A stretch of DNA of 64,000 bases, taken from the NCBI GenBank assembly GCA_947034895.1, contig OX344763.1, positions 29,077,025 through 29,141,024 of the forward strand, written 5' to 3'. Shown piece after piece: positions 21,434-35,700 of this stretch; positions within the stretch are counted from its first letter, which is position 1, and every line of letters starts with the position of its first letter. The stretch comes from Rhytidiadelphus loreus (taxonomy: Eukaryota; Streptophyta; Bryopsida; Hypnales; Hylocomiaceae). The position numbers and the translations under genes were made by a program. The notes beneath the pieces were generated by a model. It was not told where the DNA came from. It ran no database searches and was given only the letters and a program-made list of their open reading frames with translations.

Positions 21434-21887
21434 TAGATTTTTCTACTTTGAAAGTTTGTATTTTGAGTTATTGATATTTTTATTTGTTAATAATAATTAG
21501 TTACAAATTTTTGAAGTAAAAAGATACATTGTAGAACTAAAAAATAACTTTCACACACCTATATTATATAAGAAAAAATTGTCTAAAAAATGAAAAAAAA
21601 AATCCTAAAAATAACTCTATTGAAAACTCATTTTGAGTTGAATATTGATTCAACATTCATCTAAATGTGTTCTCTATAATTATTTGAGTTAAAAAACGTG
21701 CCATTTTAGTTCATTTTCAACCTCTTCTAGAAATCATTTCATATTTTATTTGAGTTGGAAATTTTGGCAATAGAAACTTATAGTCATTATTAAACAATGG
21801 TCAAAATTTTACATTGAAATTATATTTTATTAGAAACCACTTGTTTGCATGTGGTTTGTTGTAGTAGAACTAAGTGTACCCCCCAAG
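21333..21887. mobile_element. 555 bp hAT-like MITE, copy 2 (inverted relative to copy 1)
   Basis: The ends start CTTGGGGGT and pair with ACCCCCCAAG at the right. The 8 bp flanks ATGAAAAT (21325-21332) and ATGGAAAT (21888-21895) differ by one base. The interior matches the copies at 5845-6429 and 27056-27621, in the opposite orientation to copy 1, including the block around TTAGTTACAAATTTTTGAAG. An (AT)n tract has expanded near the left end. Confidence 0.82.
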
Positions 21888-24800
21888 ATGGAAATACAAA
21901 AATATATCCCATATCAATTGTATCTGAAGTTGCAATCTAAAATTACAAATAACAATTGGTTGGTTCAGTTTGGATTTGGATTTGGGATTGGATTTGGATT
22001 TGGGATTGGATTTGGATTTGGGTTGGGAATTAAAAATAATAATGTCCTATCCTAATTCTATTAATTAATTCAAGTCTGGAACCTCAGGTTCACACCTTAA
22101 ATCAAACCCTAGATGGTTCCACTCAAAATCTCTAACCCACGCTCTCTAAAAGATTCTTTTAGTTAAATGAATGAAATAAATCAAGAAATAAATTAAATGA
22201 AAAAATAAGAAAAATCTCAAGAATAGAGTTGGGTGGATTCTTTTGATAGATAGTTGGACTGTTGCACAATTTGAATTAGAAGGTCCCTAAAAAGTGAATA
22301 AGTTGAATACTAGTCTACATGGTAGACATAACCACTCTACTTATTAACTTTGGAAAGACAATAACTAAAGTGTCTTTTAGATGATCAAATATACTTTGTA
22401 TATACTAAAGAATAGATGGTTTTCATCCAATTTTTTGAATGCAACTTTATTGATAATATATCCACATCATTGAGTTAAGTTGAAGACATTTTTAATGGAA
22501 TAGCTTGTTAAAAAAATGGTACACAATACAATGTATTTCAATGCTTCCAAGTTTTTTTCTTTAAAACTTGATTTTGAAATTCAATATGATTTTTTTCTCT
22601 TGTGAACAAAGCTAAAAAAATTAAGCTTTTGAAGTTTAGTTTCCACTCCACTTGGAAATCTTCAAAAATTCCTAAAAATAATCAATTCATTGAAGTTTGA
22701 AGTTTGAAGTTGAGGATCTACAAAAAAGTTTCTAAAAATGGAGTGACACAAAAATTTATTTATTTCACAATGTTCTACGCTATGATTTACTTCTATTTTG
22801 AAAGTTTCAGATTTTTTAAGCATGTTTTGTATTTGATGTGCATTTTCTTCATTTTTTCTTCAAAAATTTCTGAAAATTTCATGCACTAAAAAATAAAACC
22901 AAAAAAATTCACTCATAAAGAACAAAGAAATAGAGGATACAAAGTGACAAACTTTCAAGTTTGATTACATAGATATGGACTCTGACCATCTTTTAGGGGT
23001 TAAGTAATACTGATGAATGGGAGATATTGCATATTTTTTTCTCATTATAGTGCACACTTAGTTTTGTTAATGTTAGAAATTAAATATCTCAATGTATAAG
23101 GAGGTCTTGGCCATGCAAAGGCCACTCTCAAAAGAAGGCTCACCTCATCAAGTTATCCCTTCTTCAACCCCTAAAGACACAAGAAACCCCTTGAGGAACT
23201 CTTGTAGGTTTAGGTAAGTATATATGATCTCAATTTTTGGCAATATTTTTTCAATTTTTGGCAATATAGGAAAAATGATTAACTTTAAAAAAAATGAATT
23301 TCTATTTCAATTGGTGCTTGGGAGCAAAATTTATGCCACAATAAGTCCAAAATTGACAAGTGAAGTTAACCAACAAAAAAAATCCACAAAAAATTGAAAT
23401 TAAGAAAAAAAAAATTACCTCATATAGATTATGTTTTTGTCTACGTGGAAAGATTTGATTCATTCCATTTGGATAAGTGATCTGAAAGTTATGAAGCTTT
23501 TTGTTTCTTAGGCAATCTTAGTAAATTCTTGAGAAAATAATATATTGGATTTGTTTATGAACTCAATTTTAACAATTTTTTTCAGAAAAAATTGCATATG
23601 ATTTAGTTTTCTTTTTAGAACAATTTCACCATTGAAACTAGTGTGTTTCAATTTGATCTTAAAGCTATCAAAAATTTAGTTTTTCCTTCTATCTTGCATT
23701 TGCTTCTACTTAACAATTTTTTAAAGAATGAAAATCATTAAGGGGTGGTAAATTTTTTCCAAATTATCAACTCAATTCCTCAAAATAAAAAATTTAATAA
23801 GCAAAGAATTTAGTATTTCCTTAAAATAAAATAAGACCATTTTTCTAGAGAGGTAATTGTCCATTTTTTTAAAACTACATGGGTTAAAAAATAGGGTTCA
23901 TTTAATTCAAAGGAGGGGGGAGGGGGATTTATATAATATGTAGGGCTATTGTAGGATTTATGAAATTCTACATACCTTCCCTCTCAAAATAATCTTTTTG
24001 TTGGCCTCAATTTCTTGTCTCAAAATGATCTTCTTATTGCACTTTGTGACTTTGAGAATTGGTCAAATTTGGCTTTTGATTGCTATCTAGGACTAGCAAA
24101 ATAACTCCGAGCAATAGTTCTCCTCCATCCATGCAATCATCAATTGAAAGACAAATGAAATGACTGAAGGGATCAATCAACATTGTTTGTTCTTATTTTT
24201 TGCATCTCTTTGAGTGTTGCCCAATTGAATTAAACAAAGCTTTGGGAGATGGTACAAAGGTCCACACATAGTCTTAAGCCCATAATAACTACCCACAAAA
24301 TGACACCTCACACCCTCTAATTAATTGCTCATTGGTGCTCCTTGAAAATGCCAAATTATTTTACTTTTCAATATTCCAAAACTGCACTTTGTAGCAGTTC
24401 CAAACTCAAAGTTTCTAGCGCGCTAGGAGTGCCCCAAACTAAACTTACAGCACAAAATGGATTTTTAAAATGTTTTTTTAGCCTTAATTTGGAACATTTT
24501 ATCCAATAGAAAGATCATTTTGGTATGGAGGGAGTATAAATTAGACTATGTAAAAATATCATGTAGTATGAATTTTCATTAATAAATTTGCCTTGATAGA
24601 TAGAGAGATCCTACAAATTTTTCATAGTAGGGTGAGTTTAGATGTGGATATATAGTATGGATGATAAAATGAACACAATCAAGAAAATCTACAATGAAGG
24701 ATGGTTGACTACAAGTGACATAAATTGTCGCATTGCTCAAATAGTGAGGTTTAACCTAGTGGGTTCAACAAATTGAAAGTTGTACAACACAAAGATAGAG

Positions 24801-25537
24801 TTTATAGTCCAAGCTATATGTGCTAAATACACTCATATTGAATGGGATGTTCATAGGATAGTTTTAGAGAGGATTTTGAAATATTCAATGACAAACTTGT
24901 TATTAAAAAATGCCACTTGGTCAATGGCACTTGAATTGAATTGATTATTGTTTGTTTCAAGGTGTATCCCTTGAACATGTATGTAGTAGAGGGAAGGGAA
25001 AATTTGTGAAGAAAAGCAGGGGTGAGGAAAAATTGAACACTTAAATTTTATATGTAAGGTAGCCCTACTCTAGAAACCACATAAATGAATTTACAAAAAC
25101 CATAGGATAATGGGTGTTGGAAATACACCCTTTGTAGCTTTTTATATAAAATGTGGTCATTATAAATACAATAAGTAAAGTAATTAGGTCACATCAAATA
25201 CCTTGTTAATTCAAGTATATACCTTATATTACAAAGAGTGATTTCCTTGAGACCAATTTTAACCCCCAAGCACTCACGGTTGATATTGTGATTGATGAAC
25301 AAATTTCTTTTAGGTGATGTTTTGTTCAATGAACTTCTCATTTACTTAGAATAAAACTTAAAGTCATAAAAAGAAGCTTCTTTACAATTGCTTTCATAAA
25401 ATTGAAATATATAACATATTTATATGAGGATATAAAAATTCAAAAAATGGTTGATGCCTCCCATATCATATTGTATTTCAAAAGGTATTACAATATTTAG
25501 TATGTCAAAATTAATTTTGCATGTAAGTAATCAAAAC
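21888..25537. other. AT-rich spacer with old repeat fragments, no gene
   Basis: There is a short GGATTTGG-type repeat at about 21967-22025. A fragment ending GGGGTTAA near 23006 resembles the end of a TTAA element without a matching left end. The segment 23401-23590 is similar to 29265-29470. No coding frame or RNA gene is seen. Confidence 0.5.
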
Positions 25538-25760
25538 TCACCAAATTGCATTAATCTTTGCATCAACATTGTTCACTATAAATGCATTAGGTTTCCATTT
25601 GCTTTCAATTCCCATCATCTTATTGTTAAGGACAATGGACCAAACTACCATATTAGATGCTTTTGCACTATTAGTGATAATCCATGCTACTAGAATGTTG
25701 TTGAAAAATGAATCAAACATGTTCAAAGTGAACAGATGGTACAATACAATTCACACCTGC
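25538..25760 (-). pseudogene. fragment of a Mutator-like (MULE) transposase
   Basis: On the minus strand a short frame reads NILVAWIITNSAKASNMVVW, followed by KMMGIESKWKPNAFIVNNVD and AKINAIW. The pattern of AWII, a spacer, then WxPNAFIxDDxDAExxA is that of the MULE DDE domain. The expected DD is NN here, which would remove catalytic acid residues. The frame closes on both sides and no complete gene remains. A further minus-strand frame at about 26280-26450, with a Cys pair, may be part of the same relic. Assignment is from motif recall and moderate. Confidence 0.45.
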
Positions 25761-26699
25761 CAAATAAGTAAAGAATATTTTGTACATGTCCACACCAAAT
25801 AAATAAATATTATTCTACAAGCATGACAACACAATATGAATACTTGATTATTTATTCAAAATAAATCATCAAAATATACATACTTCATACTCGTTGGTGC
25901 CAATTGCCAATTGTTGCATTGCAAGAAAGACTAGAAGAAATCCATGTTTTTTATAACAAATTTTTGTGACGTCCACCTCTTTTATGTTAACAATGATAAT
26001 GTGAAGTCAAGAAGTTAGTTGTAACATCAAGCATAGCATATAAACAAGGAGACATCACAAAAAAATCCATTATAAAAACGGATTTCTTCTAATGCAACAA
26101 TGTTGTTGAGTCTAAAGTCAAACATCTTCTTTTATTGCCAAGATAGTTAATGCTTAAATATCAAAGGTAGTAGAGCTTGTAGATGAAAAAAACACAATCT
26201 AGGTGTTATTGAATTTACATTTCAATGCTAATAGCATCACATCCATAGATGTTGTTAGTGCTACTTCTTATATTACTTCTTGTACCATTTACTAGCAATA
26301 TTTAAAATGTCCTTTATCTTCAAGCAATCATCACAAGTCATGTATTCTTCACCTTCTCTTTGTGATTTGTCTTTGACCATCTTGTTGTTTTTTGTGAATT
26401 TTTTTGAAGGTCTAATTGGAACAAGACTCATGATTCTATTTTTATTTTTGTTATTTGTTCTTTGGAATTTTCTCCACCTTTTGAGACTATGAGGTCAATG
26501 CATTGAGAAGAATTACTTCCAAAGCATGTACACATACTTGAAATTTATTAATTTGGAGCAAGACTTTACCCACTCTCCATCACCTTCTTGAACCCTTAAA
26601 TCACACCTCAAATTGCCTTCACTATGTGCTCTCCCATGACACCCTCCACTCCTCAAACCACGATCATGTCCAACCACTACTCCATAATTGACTTCTTAA

Positions 26700-27715
26700 C
26701 CCCTAAAGGACCAAACACTATTTTTTGGCAACATAGCAATTTTGGGCAACTCACTATAGATGGAATTTTTTTTTCTTTGAAAATTTCACACAATGTGTGC
26801 CCAAGGAGTAGCTTTAAGGCACAAAAAATTTCATAACTTTTGACTACATGGTTCAAAAGTTATTGCATGGTATGTAATTTTCAGTGTTTGGTAGGCAGCC
26901 TAAGCAGGAAAAAAAAAACTTCTTTGAAAATCACTTTTAAAAAAATTTGAAATTTGAAATTGATTCTCTTAATTTATATATATGTGGTAAGATTTGAATC
27001 ATTCCATTTTGATTAATGAGATGAAAATTATGAGGAATTTTAGTTTGGGTTAGTTCTCGAGGGGTGCACTTAGTTCTACTATAACAAACCACGTGCGAAC
27101 AAGTGGTTTCTAATAAACTATAATTTCAACCTAAAATTTTGAACATTGTTTAATAATGACTATAGCTTTCTATTGCCAAAATTTTCAACTCAAATAAAAT
27201 ATGAAATGATTTCTAGAAGAGGTTGAAAATGAACTAAAATGGCATGTTTTTCAACTCAAATAATTATAGAGGACACATTTAAATGATCATTGAGTCAATA
27301 TTCAACTCAAAATTAGCTTTCAATAATGAGTTATTTTTAGGAATTTTTTGTTCATTTTTTAGACAATTTTTTCTTATATAATATAGGGGTGTGAAAGTTA
27401 TTTTTCAGTTCTACAATGTATCTTTTTACTTCAAAAATGTGTAACTAATTATTATTAACATATAAAAATATCAATAATTCAAAACATAAAATTTCAAAGT
27501 AGAAAAATCTATTCATATTTTTTTAATTTTGTTTTATTTAAAATTCAAAAAGCATATATAGGGGGTCCAAAGTTTTGTTCGCATGTGGTTTCTAATGGAC
27601 ACTCTAAATGACCCCCCCGAGGGTTAGTTTGTGGATAGTTATGGAATCTCTACTCTAAAATAAACTTGGAAGTCCTTTATTTAATTCAATTTTAAATATT
27701 TTTGGAAAAAAATAA
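26700..27715. mobile_element. truncated TTAA element (same family as 54255-55109), split by a nested MITE
   Basis: TTAA at 26696-26699 is followed by CCCCTAAAGGACCAA, matching the reverse complement of the right end of 54255-55109. Similarity continues through CATAACTTTTGACTACATGG and GATTTGAATCATTCCATTTT, is interrupted by the insertion at 27056-27621, and resumes with GTTTGTGGATAGTTATGG and ATCTCTACTCTAAAATAAAC to about 27715. The far terminus with its second TTAA is missing here. Confidence 0.7.
27056..27621. mobile_element. 566 bp hAT-like MITE, copy 3, nested
   Basis: The ends CTCGAGGGG and CCCCCCGAG are inverted. The 8 bp GGTTAGTT is duplicated at 27048-27055 and 27622-27629. The interior matches the copies at 5845-6429 and 21333-21887. 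It sits inside the older TTAA element 26700-27715, so it arrived later than that element. Confidence 0.88.
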
Positions 27716-27849
27716 AAACATTAGGTTTATGTTATTTATTACTAGTGGCAAGGGTGGCAAACTATCTTTTAGAAATACCAGCTACCCCTCTGCCATCAAA
27801 ATTTTGGGTGGTTCGTGTTACTTAAAAAGAAAAAATTAGGTTCTATAGC

Positions 27850-27884
<35 letters not shown>

Positions 27885-27963
27885 CATACATACCTATAAT
27901 ATAGGTACCTTATATAAACATAGAAGGTGAATATAACATAGGCACTTATAATATAAGCTTACA

Positions 27964-30586
27964 TGCTAACAACCCTTGACTCAATTTTATTCCTTTTTTC
28001 TAAAAGCACTATAACAAAATTTTAAATTGTTTTTTCAATACCACAAAATTAGTCACATCCCTTTGCATGTTTTTATACATTCTATAATACCCACCTTCAT
28101 TGAAATTATTAAAATTTAACCTTTATACATTTGAAAATTATTTAGAATTGAAAAATGCATTTGGTACTTGTATAAATGGAATTTGAAAACGTTTGATTGA
28201 ATCGACAACATAATTATGATATTCTTACCAATCCTAAAGAACCTATAAGTTAATTGTAAGTTAAATATTGCTAGATTGAAATTACAATGTTATTGATATA
28301 AATATTGTATTAAAAATCCTCTAATGATTAGTTAAATACATGTTTCTTCAATCATGCTTCCACTTTCATTGTTGACATTTAACAATGACACTAGTATCAT
28401 GGCTTCCTAGTAGCTTGGTTAGAAAATAAATAATTAAAAGGGTTCCTAAATTTTTGGAAAATTATTGACCTAGTTTGCCCCCCCCCCCAAAAAAAAATCA
28501 TAAAAAAAATTATAAAAAATTATAAAATTAAAAAAAAAAATTATAAATATATTTTACAAGACTACCTAATTCACAGAAATTCAAGTCACATGTTCTATAA
28601 TCTAATGAATTAGCATCCAACTTGTGTTCTAAAGTTGGCACAAGTATTAGTGATTATGTTATAGTATCTCAAATTACTTTGATATATTATTTTTTGGATT
28701 TCTTAATTATTTTTGATATTTTAATTAATTAAATTAGGCAAAAAAAACACTATTCAAGTTGCTTGGAAGCTACGGTCTCCAATAATCAGTCAATTCCCTT
28801 GTTACATTGGATTGTGTCTAATGTATACCATTGATCAAATCCATGCCATACAAGCTTAAGTTTTAAGAAAAATATTAAGCCATTTGATTGTTTGAGATAT
28901 TTTTAATACAAGTAAAAAAAATTGAAGCTTGTTTCATACAATTTAATGTATCAAGGAAGTTAATATTTTGGGCACTAGCATCATTATTGAATGTCAATGG
29001 TGATAAGTGGAAGTATGATTGAAAAACATGTATTTAACTCCTAAAGTCCAATTGTCCCTGTGGGGGACAAAATGGATTTTAGACTGTAGGCTCCTTTTAT
29101 CTCAAATTTGATTGTGGTTTCTTTAAACCTTTTTTGAAGATAGAAAAACACATTAGCTTTTGGAGAATGTAAGTTTGATTTCAATAAATGACCAAAAGAA
29201 AAAGTTAATATGCCATTCTAAGCCCCAAACAAAGCTTTCCAAGTAGCACAATTTATTTTTTGTATTAGAATATCAAAATCAAATTCCAGAATTTTGTTTC
29301 TCATCAAGTTTCTCATAGAAAATACTTTTGTTTGCATGGAAAGATTTGATTAATCCTATTTGTACTACTAATGAGATAATTACAAGCAAGTTTATCCTTA
29401 GTTTGAGCAATTTGAGTATTTTCTTGAAAAAATAATTTATAAGATTTATTTTGAACTCAATTTCCACAAATTTTCAAAAAATGAATTCTACTAAGTTTAA
29501 TTTTTTTGCTAGAACAATCTCATAATTGTAATTGGTTTATTTCAATTCTATCTTAATGCTTTTAATGCTTTTTTTTGTCCTTCAATCTTGTTACTACTTC
29601 TACTTAATGATTTTTTCAAATGAAAAAGTAAAAAAAATCCAAATTTTGTAGACGTTCAACTCAATTCTTCAACATGAATATAGTTAAATTCAATATTAGT
29701 AGTGCAAAAAATTTTAACTAAGAAGATTCAAAGTGGCTTGTAATCAAGTCACACAAGGTGCAAAAAAAACATTTTCTTCACTTCAAATGCAAATATCTTG
29801 CAATCCACTTCGTCAAAGTTTTTGAAATTTCTATGGTTCGATATGCTACAAAAACAAAAACAATTAAGTTTTTGCTTTTTGCAATAGAAATAGCAATTTT
29901 GAATGGATTTTGTTGAAAAAAGACATTGAAACTTTAGGATTAATAAATTATTAGAGGATTCTTAATATGATATTTATATAAAAAATATTGTAATTTCAAT
30001 CTAGCAATGGCTTATAGTCAACTTATAGGTTCTTTAGGATTGTCAAGAATATCCTATATTGTTGATTCAATCAAAAGTCTTCAAAAGTTCCATTTGTATA
30101 GTCAAGTGTCAAATGCATTTTTCAAAATCTAAATAATCTTCAAATGTATAAAGGTTATGGAAAATTTGATAGTATGTAACTCCACCACCCATTCTTTTAT
30201 TCATGTAATGGAAGATCCAACATATGGAACCTAAAGAAACTTGCAAGCAACTTCTTTATGTAACTTAGTCTTGGTTGGTTGACTTGGTTCTATGTATTTG
30301 ATTTGTTCTCTAGAATTTTTGCCCTTGACTTTCCACTGTTTGTTCTGTGGTTAGTTTCTAGAATAAACTCCAAGTTTCAAAAGAAAATGTATAAAGATTA
30401 AATCTTAATAATTTCAATGAAGGTGGTATGAGTGTGTGACTGGTGTCATAGTCTCATAGAATTTATAAAAACTATAAGACATGCCAAGGAATGTGACTAA
30501 TTTTGTGATATTGAAAAAAACAATTTAAAAATTTGTTATAGTGCTTTTAGAAAAGAGGGCCAAAATTCAATGTGAAGGGTTGCAAA
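27964..30586. mobile_element. 2.6 kb foldback-type element
   Basis: The left arm, about 27964-28330, is the inverted counterpart of the right arm, about 29935-30586. Pairing blocks include TTCTAAAAGCACTATAACA, ACAAAATTAGTCACAT and TCATTGAAATTATTAA. The right arm is longer because about 200 bases are inserted near 30185-30390. An inner inverted pair (about 28330-28400 with 28985-29040, around AAATACATGTTT and ATCATGCTTCCACTT) lies inside. No transposase or other coding frame was found. Target duplication was not established. Confidence 0.65.
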
Positions 30587-32786
30587 CTTTGAGATCCATT
30601 AACTTATGAAGTATGATTGCATTTTGTTTAGATTTTTTGTAGAAATGTGGAGTATTTACCTTACATACTCCAACTTTTGCATTCACACTTTTACTTTTTT
30701 TTCAATCATTCTTGTGCTATGACTTTATGAATGTAAATACCCCTATTGATTCAATTTAGTGAGTCACCATATATTATCCTTATATTTGAAAAAAATTGAT
30801 AGTACGCAGTCTAAAAAAAATCAATTGTAGGTAGTATTTTTGAGAACATGGAGTACCTATGTGTTCAAAAACACTAGCCACTATCTTACATAGCTTGCAT
30901 ACTAACACTATGAAACTAAATCAATCTCGAGACTTTTGGATTTCCTTTGCTAAATTCACAATGGAGTCACATACCTCACCTAGATTGAATAACATTTTCA
31001 AACCTCCCTAGCAACTCTTCAAGGTTACCTAATCCATTATTTTTTAATTTCAAGAGTTTATTGATAACAACTAGTATAACATTGAGTAGCCTTTACAGAG
31101 GTTGTCTTTTTCCTCTTTCAATTGGAGTCCTCATCCACGAAGTTCATTCAAAACATATCATGAAGAATTAATTAAAGTTAGCTACATGACTGATATATAT
31201 GGTAGAACATACTCACCATTCTCCTACTCAATGCCATGTGTCCCCATAGCTACTGATGGGGTGTAGAATATATTTCACATCATTTTATTTGGAGAATGAA
31301 ATGATATAAAATAATTATTCCACATCATTTTATTTGAGGAATGAAATGATATAAAATATTCCACATCATTCTACTAGGGGAAGGGCAGCAAAGCCACAGC
31401 CCACAGCCTACTTAATGTTATGCAAAAACTGTCCTCTTTGCAATGAAAAAAAATTCATTTGTAAGAAAAAAAAGAAAGAAAGGAAAAAAAGAAGAAGAAA
31501 AAGCTGCCACCACCTGTCCCACTGTCACTCACCGGCATCCTGACTAAGTATCATCCACACACCCTGAGTTAATGACCTAGTAACTTATCATCCATACACA
31601 CGATGTTCTCACGTGTCCAGTCTCTTTAATCCCTACGGTATCTCAGGTTCTGAGATCGACAAGCTAGACCGTAAGTCCGTAACTTGCACCAGCATTCCTA
31701 GCTAGATTGCTTGCAGCAGACGTCGTCGGTCGGCAGTACCACAGTTAGTACTACCGCAGTAGCTAACTTCATTAGCTGGTACTAGACCCCTCCCACGCTA
31801 GCTGCTGTCTGGTGCAGAATTTCTGACAAGTCTGATCCATGGAACAGGCTCCTCATGTGTCAATCCAGGGCTCTGACCACCTGATCATGCAGCTAGCCTT
31901 GGATTCCAGCCTCGCCTTGTGCCATGAAGCCCGTTAGCTAGCTAGGCCCATTACCAGTCGATCCAAGGACGGAGACGATAGCAAATTAGCAAGAAAGCCT
32001 GATCAAGAAGTATTATAAGTGCTTCAGGAGTACGTACGTACGTATAACGTCGACCACGACGATGCAGACATGCAGTCCTGGTCCACATGATCGAGATGAA
32101 GCTAGTTGCCTGCCAGTGATGGCGATGTCTGATGATATGCTAGGAGTACGTAACTGGCAGTAGTGTACGATTGGTTTGCAGGCTACAGGAAGATGAAAGG
32201 GACGCCTTCATTCTTCCGTAGGGGTGGTGACCAGTCGGTGTTGTCTCGTCGATCACTAGCTCGTCCTGATGGGGACGGACTAGCTAGCTAGCTAGGACAT
32301 GGTTGTACGTGGAGACCGGTAGTTATGTGGATGACGGAATCGAAGGAAATCAACGACGTCGTAGTACTTTGTATTGTGTGATGGACGAAGTGGACAGGAA
32401 TGTGAGTTCTTTTGAGGCAGCTAGAGAGACGTCGTCCACAACACTCGCTAATTTATTAAAATGGCAGATTTCTGTGAAATTGCCGCTGTTTCATTCCCTC
32501 GACATTCATGTTCTGAGAACTGAGATCTTTACCCAGTCGTAGTTTCGAGAGCCTTTTGCTTGCTCTTGAAAGTCTTAGTTTGCAAAATGGGGACACTTGA
32601 AGGTCGTGATTTGTTTTAGCGAATACTACCACCGCTGTTTCAAAATTATCACTGTCAAGAATTCCATGCATCATGATCTAGCTGATTCCAGCGTCGAGCT
32701 CATGGACGTACCCGAAGGATTGAATTGGAAGAGTTGGGTAGAGTTGTAGGAGGGAGCACTGTTAATGTAGAGCTGATCGAGGGAGG
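30587..32786 (+). promoter_or_regulatory. spacer passing into the GC-richer upstream region of the kinesin gene
   Basis: 30587-31380 is AT-rich and featureless apart from a short tandem repeat of ATTCCACATCATTTTATTTG units at about 31265-31375. From about 31500 the composition shifts to mixed GC, as upstream of the bHLH gene, with CTAG-rich palindromic runs near 32280-32295. No clear TATA box or cell-cycle element was identified. The kinesin start codon is at 32787. Confidence 0.4.
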
Positions 32787-35700
32787 ATGAAGAATTTACT
32801 GGAGTCGGTGTTCTCGGATCCCGTGGCATCAGTTTCACCGAGAAAGAAGCTACGTCGGTTTGAAGGAGACAGCGAATATCCCTTGCCGCAAGAGAAGAGG
32901 ACTAGGAGGATTGCGAAGGAAGTCGGGTCGAGAATGAAGCGAGTATCATCAACAGGAAGCTCCAAGCTGCTGGTGCCAATTGCAACTCCTAGCAGGTCGT
33001 CGAAATCTAAGAAAACCACGAGTACGCCGCCTCCGAAGCGAATGTTACGTGGATCCGCTTCGTTCTCGGGCACCAGCAGTTATGGAACGAGCTCTGGTCC
33101 TCGTCGCAGTAGTGGCGAATTGGCCAGGCATGGATCTGTTCCAGTAACAATATCCTCCTCGAGACGCCGCATTCTTGCGCCCCACAACATCGAACTGGAT
33201 GATGGCGCTGCAATGGGCTGCCAGCAGGTCGATCATAGTGTGCAGGTGGGAACTCGAGATCCAATATCACTAGTACAGAAGGGTGAGATTGCAATAGTTT
33301 TTGCAGCGGCTTCGCAATTACCGCGAGAAATTTATTAACATTTTCGCAATGGTTTAGTACGATATAGTGCAATGTATTTACAACTATTTGAGATTGCAGT
33401 AGGTTTTGCAACATTTTAGGCATAGATATGCATTGGTTCCATGCCCTAGACTTTTGCAAAATATTTGCAGCATTTCTGCAATGCTTTGCAGCAGTAGACT
33501 ATGAGATTAAGGCACGGTACGGAACCGCTACAATACCATTGCAAAAAATTGATGATGTGTTGCAGTGTATCATTACTGCCCTGGCTGGCTAGCTGATCTA
33601 TCATTGCACTGTATTAACCCACAAGTTTTTTGTTGTGTGCACATTCTGTGTGAAAAGAGCTTATAGTTACAATTGTTTCCTGGTTCGCTCTGTTACGGAG
33701 GCATTGGTGCCCGCGCGCATTGGTGACATGGGAAGGCCATGGATCCAAATTTTGCAAACCTAGATAATCCTTGCGGAGGTTTATCCAATGAAACTTGTCT
33801 ATGAGGATTGGCTTGAAAACGGCTTTTTCGAGATTGGTTTCTGAGTGGGGGATGGTTGCGCAATTTGTGTTTAGGTTATCATTCGAGCGCGGCCAGTTAG
33901 TGACGCCGAGAATGCGCAGCAAGGGCAATCTGCGAGGTGCGTTTTGCAAGAGAATGCGATCACGGTCGCCTGGCTTGGGCACCCGGAGACAAGGTTCACG
34001 TTTGACCATGTGGCTGATGAATTCGTCACGCAGGTAGGGAATACCGCCATAGCCATGCAATTGAATCACCCGCCTGAAAGCTTGGAATAACATTGTTTGC
34101 ATTCACTTGCATTCCGACTTGCATGAAATTGATCGAATGTGCAGGAGGAGTTGTTTCACGTAGCAGGACTGCCGATGGTGGATAATTGTATGGCGGGTTA
34201 CAACAGTTGCATGTTCGCATATGGCCAGGTATGATTTCATTTTCTCTCTCTCCAATTTGCAGAGGCGGCTTTGGATAGAGCGTAGCTTAAACGTGCTTTT
34301 TGTGGTCATATATGCAGACTGGCAGTGGCAAAACGCATACAATGCTCGGCGATCTTGGAGATTATGAGAATCGAGGCATGACGCCACGCGTTTTTGAGTA
34401 CCTCTTTGCGAAGATTCGAACGGTGAGAATTGCATTTTGGAAATAGTACTGCTGATACTTCATTGATGGAATGACAGAAAGTACTGTAATCTGCAACCCT
34501 AAACCTTAAAACCCTGAATCCTAAAACCCTGACCCTTGGGGTGCCTGCAGGAAGGAGAAGCGCAGAAACAAAGGAAGCTGAAATACCAGTGCCGGTGCTC
34601 CTTCTTGGAGATTTACAATGAGCAAATCTTCGACTTGCTGGAGCCATCCTCCAGCAATTTGCAGATGCGGGAGGATGGGAAGAAGGGCGTGTTCGTGGAA
34701 GGTTTATTGGAAGTTGGAGTGCAAACTGTCGAGGAGGTCTTGCATCTTCTTCTTCGGGTACACACACAACGCTCTTCTGGTACGTCCACCATGCAAACGT
34801 CTAATTCTTTTGCAAGAGCTTGTGAAATTAAGCTTTTGTGTTTGAGGGTGCAGGGCGCGACAAATAGGAAAGTGGCTGCCACTCATATGAATAGGGAGAG
34901 CAGTCGGTCACACAGTGTTTTTACTTGTGTCATTGAAAGTCAGGTTTGCATTACTCTCTAGCCATGGTTGCCATTTCTGCTTCTTCTGAATCTGGGAAAA
35001 AATATAACATTTAACGAGGTTAGGTTATCTGATGCTTGGTAATGGAAGTGCTCTTCTTGTGCTTCATAGATAGCTGCTATTTGTTACTTGAATAGAGCCA
35101 CGGTCTGAGGAGGGTAAATTTTTTGGGGCAGTGGGAGTATAACTCTATGATGAATTTTCGATTTGGGCGACTAAACCTCGTCGACTTGGCTGGCTCAGAA
35201 AGGTACGGAAGAAAGAGTAATAATAAAAAGTCTTTTTGTAATCGTCTCACACGCCTGCAATTATACCTGCATTTGCCTGCTATTTTAATAAGGCAGAGGA
35301 TACTATTTGCGTCTCTTCGAGCATTTCACATATGTAGGAGTGTGATTTTGAGAGATCACTGTAGAGCTGTGAAGAGATCAAATTTTCACCGCTGGGTATG
35401 AATATCATATGCAATTCCAAATTGGGAAGTTGTAGACGTACCCCATTCCATTCAAAGATCAGTGGAACATTTAGTCAATTTATGCTTAGACCGCTTGCTA
35501 ATAAGTCCAACCAATTCTGGAAAAAACTGGAGACAGCTTAGGGAGACTGGATCAGGTCCCTAACGTTTTATTTTTATTTTCTTAGGTCATGTGTAACTGA
35601 TGAATGACAACATTTCTCTGCAACAGGCAAAAAGACACTGGTGTTGATGAGGAGCGTTTGCGAGAAGCGGCAAGTATCAACAAGTCTTTGTCTACCCTTG

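Noticed and set aside
21849..22055. Frame with Gly-Phe-Gly repeats
   Set aside because: It is produced by a short GGATTTGG microsatellite at 21967-22025.
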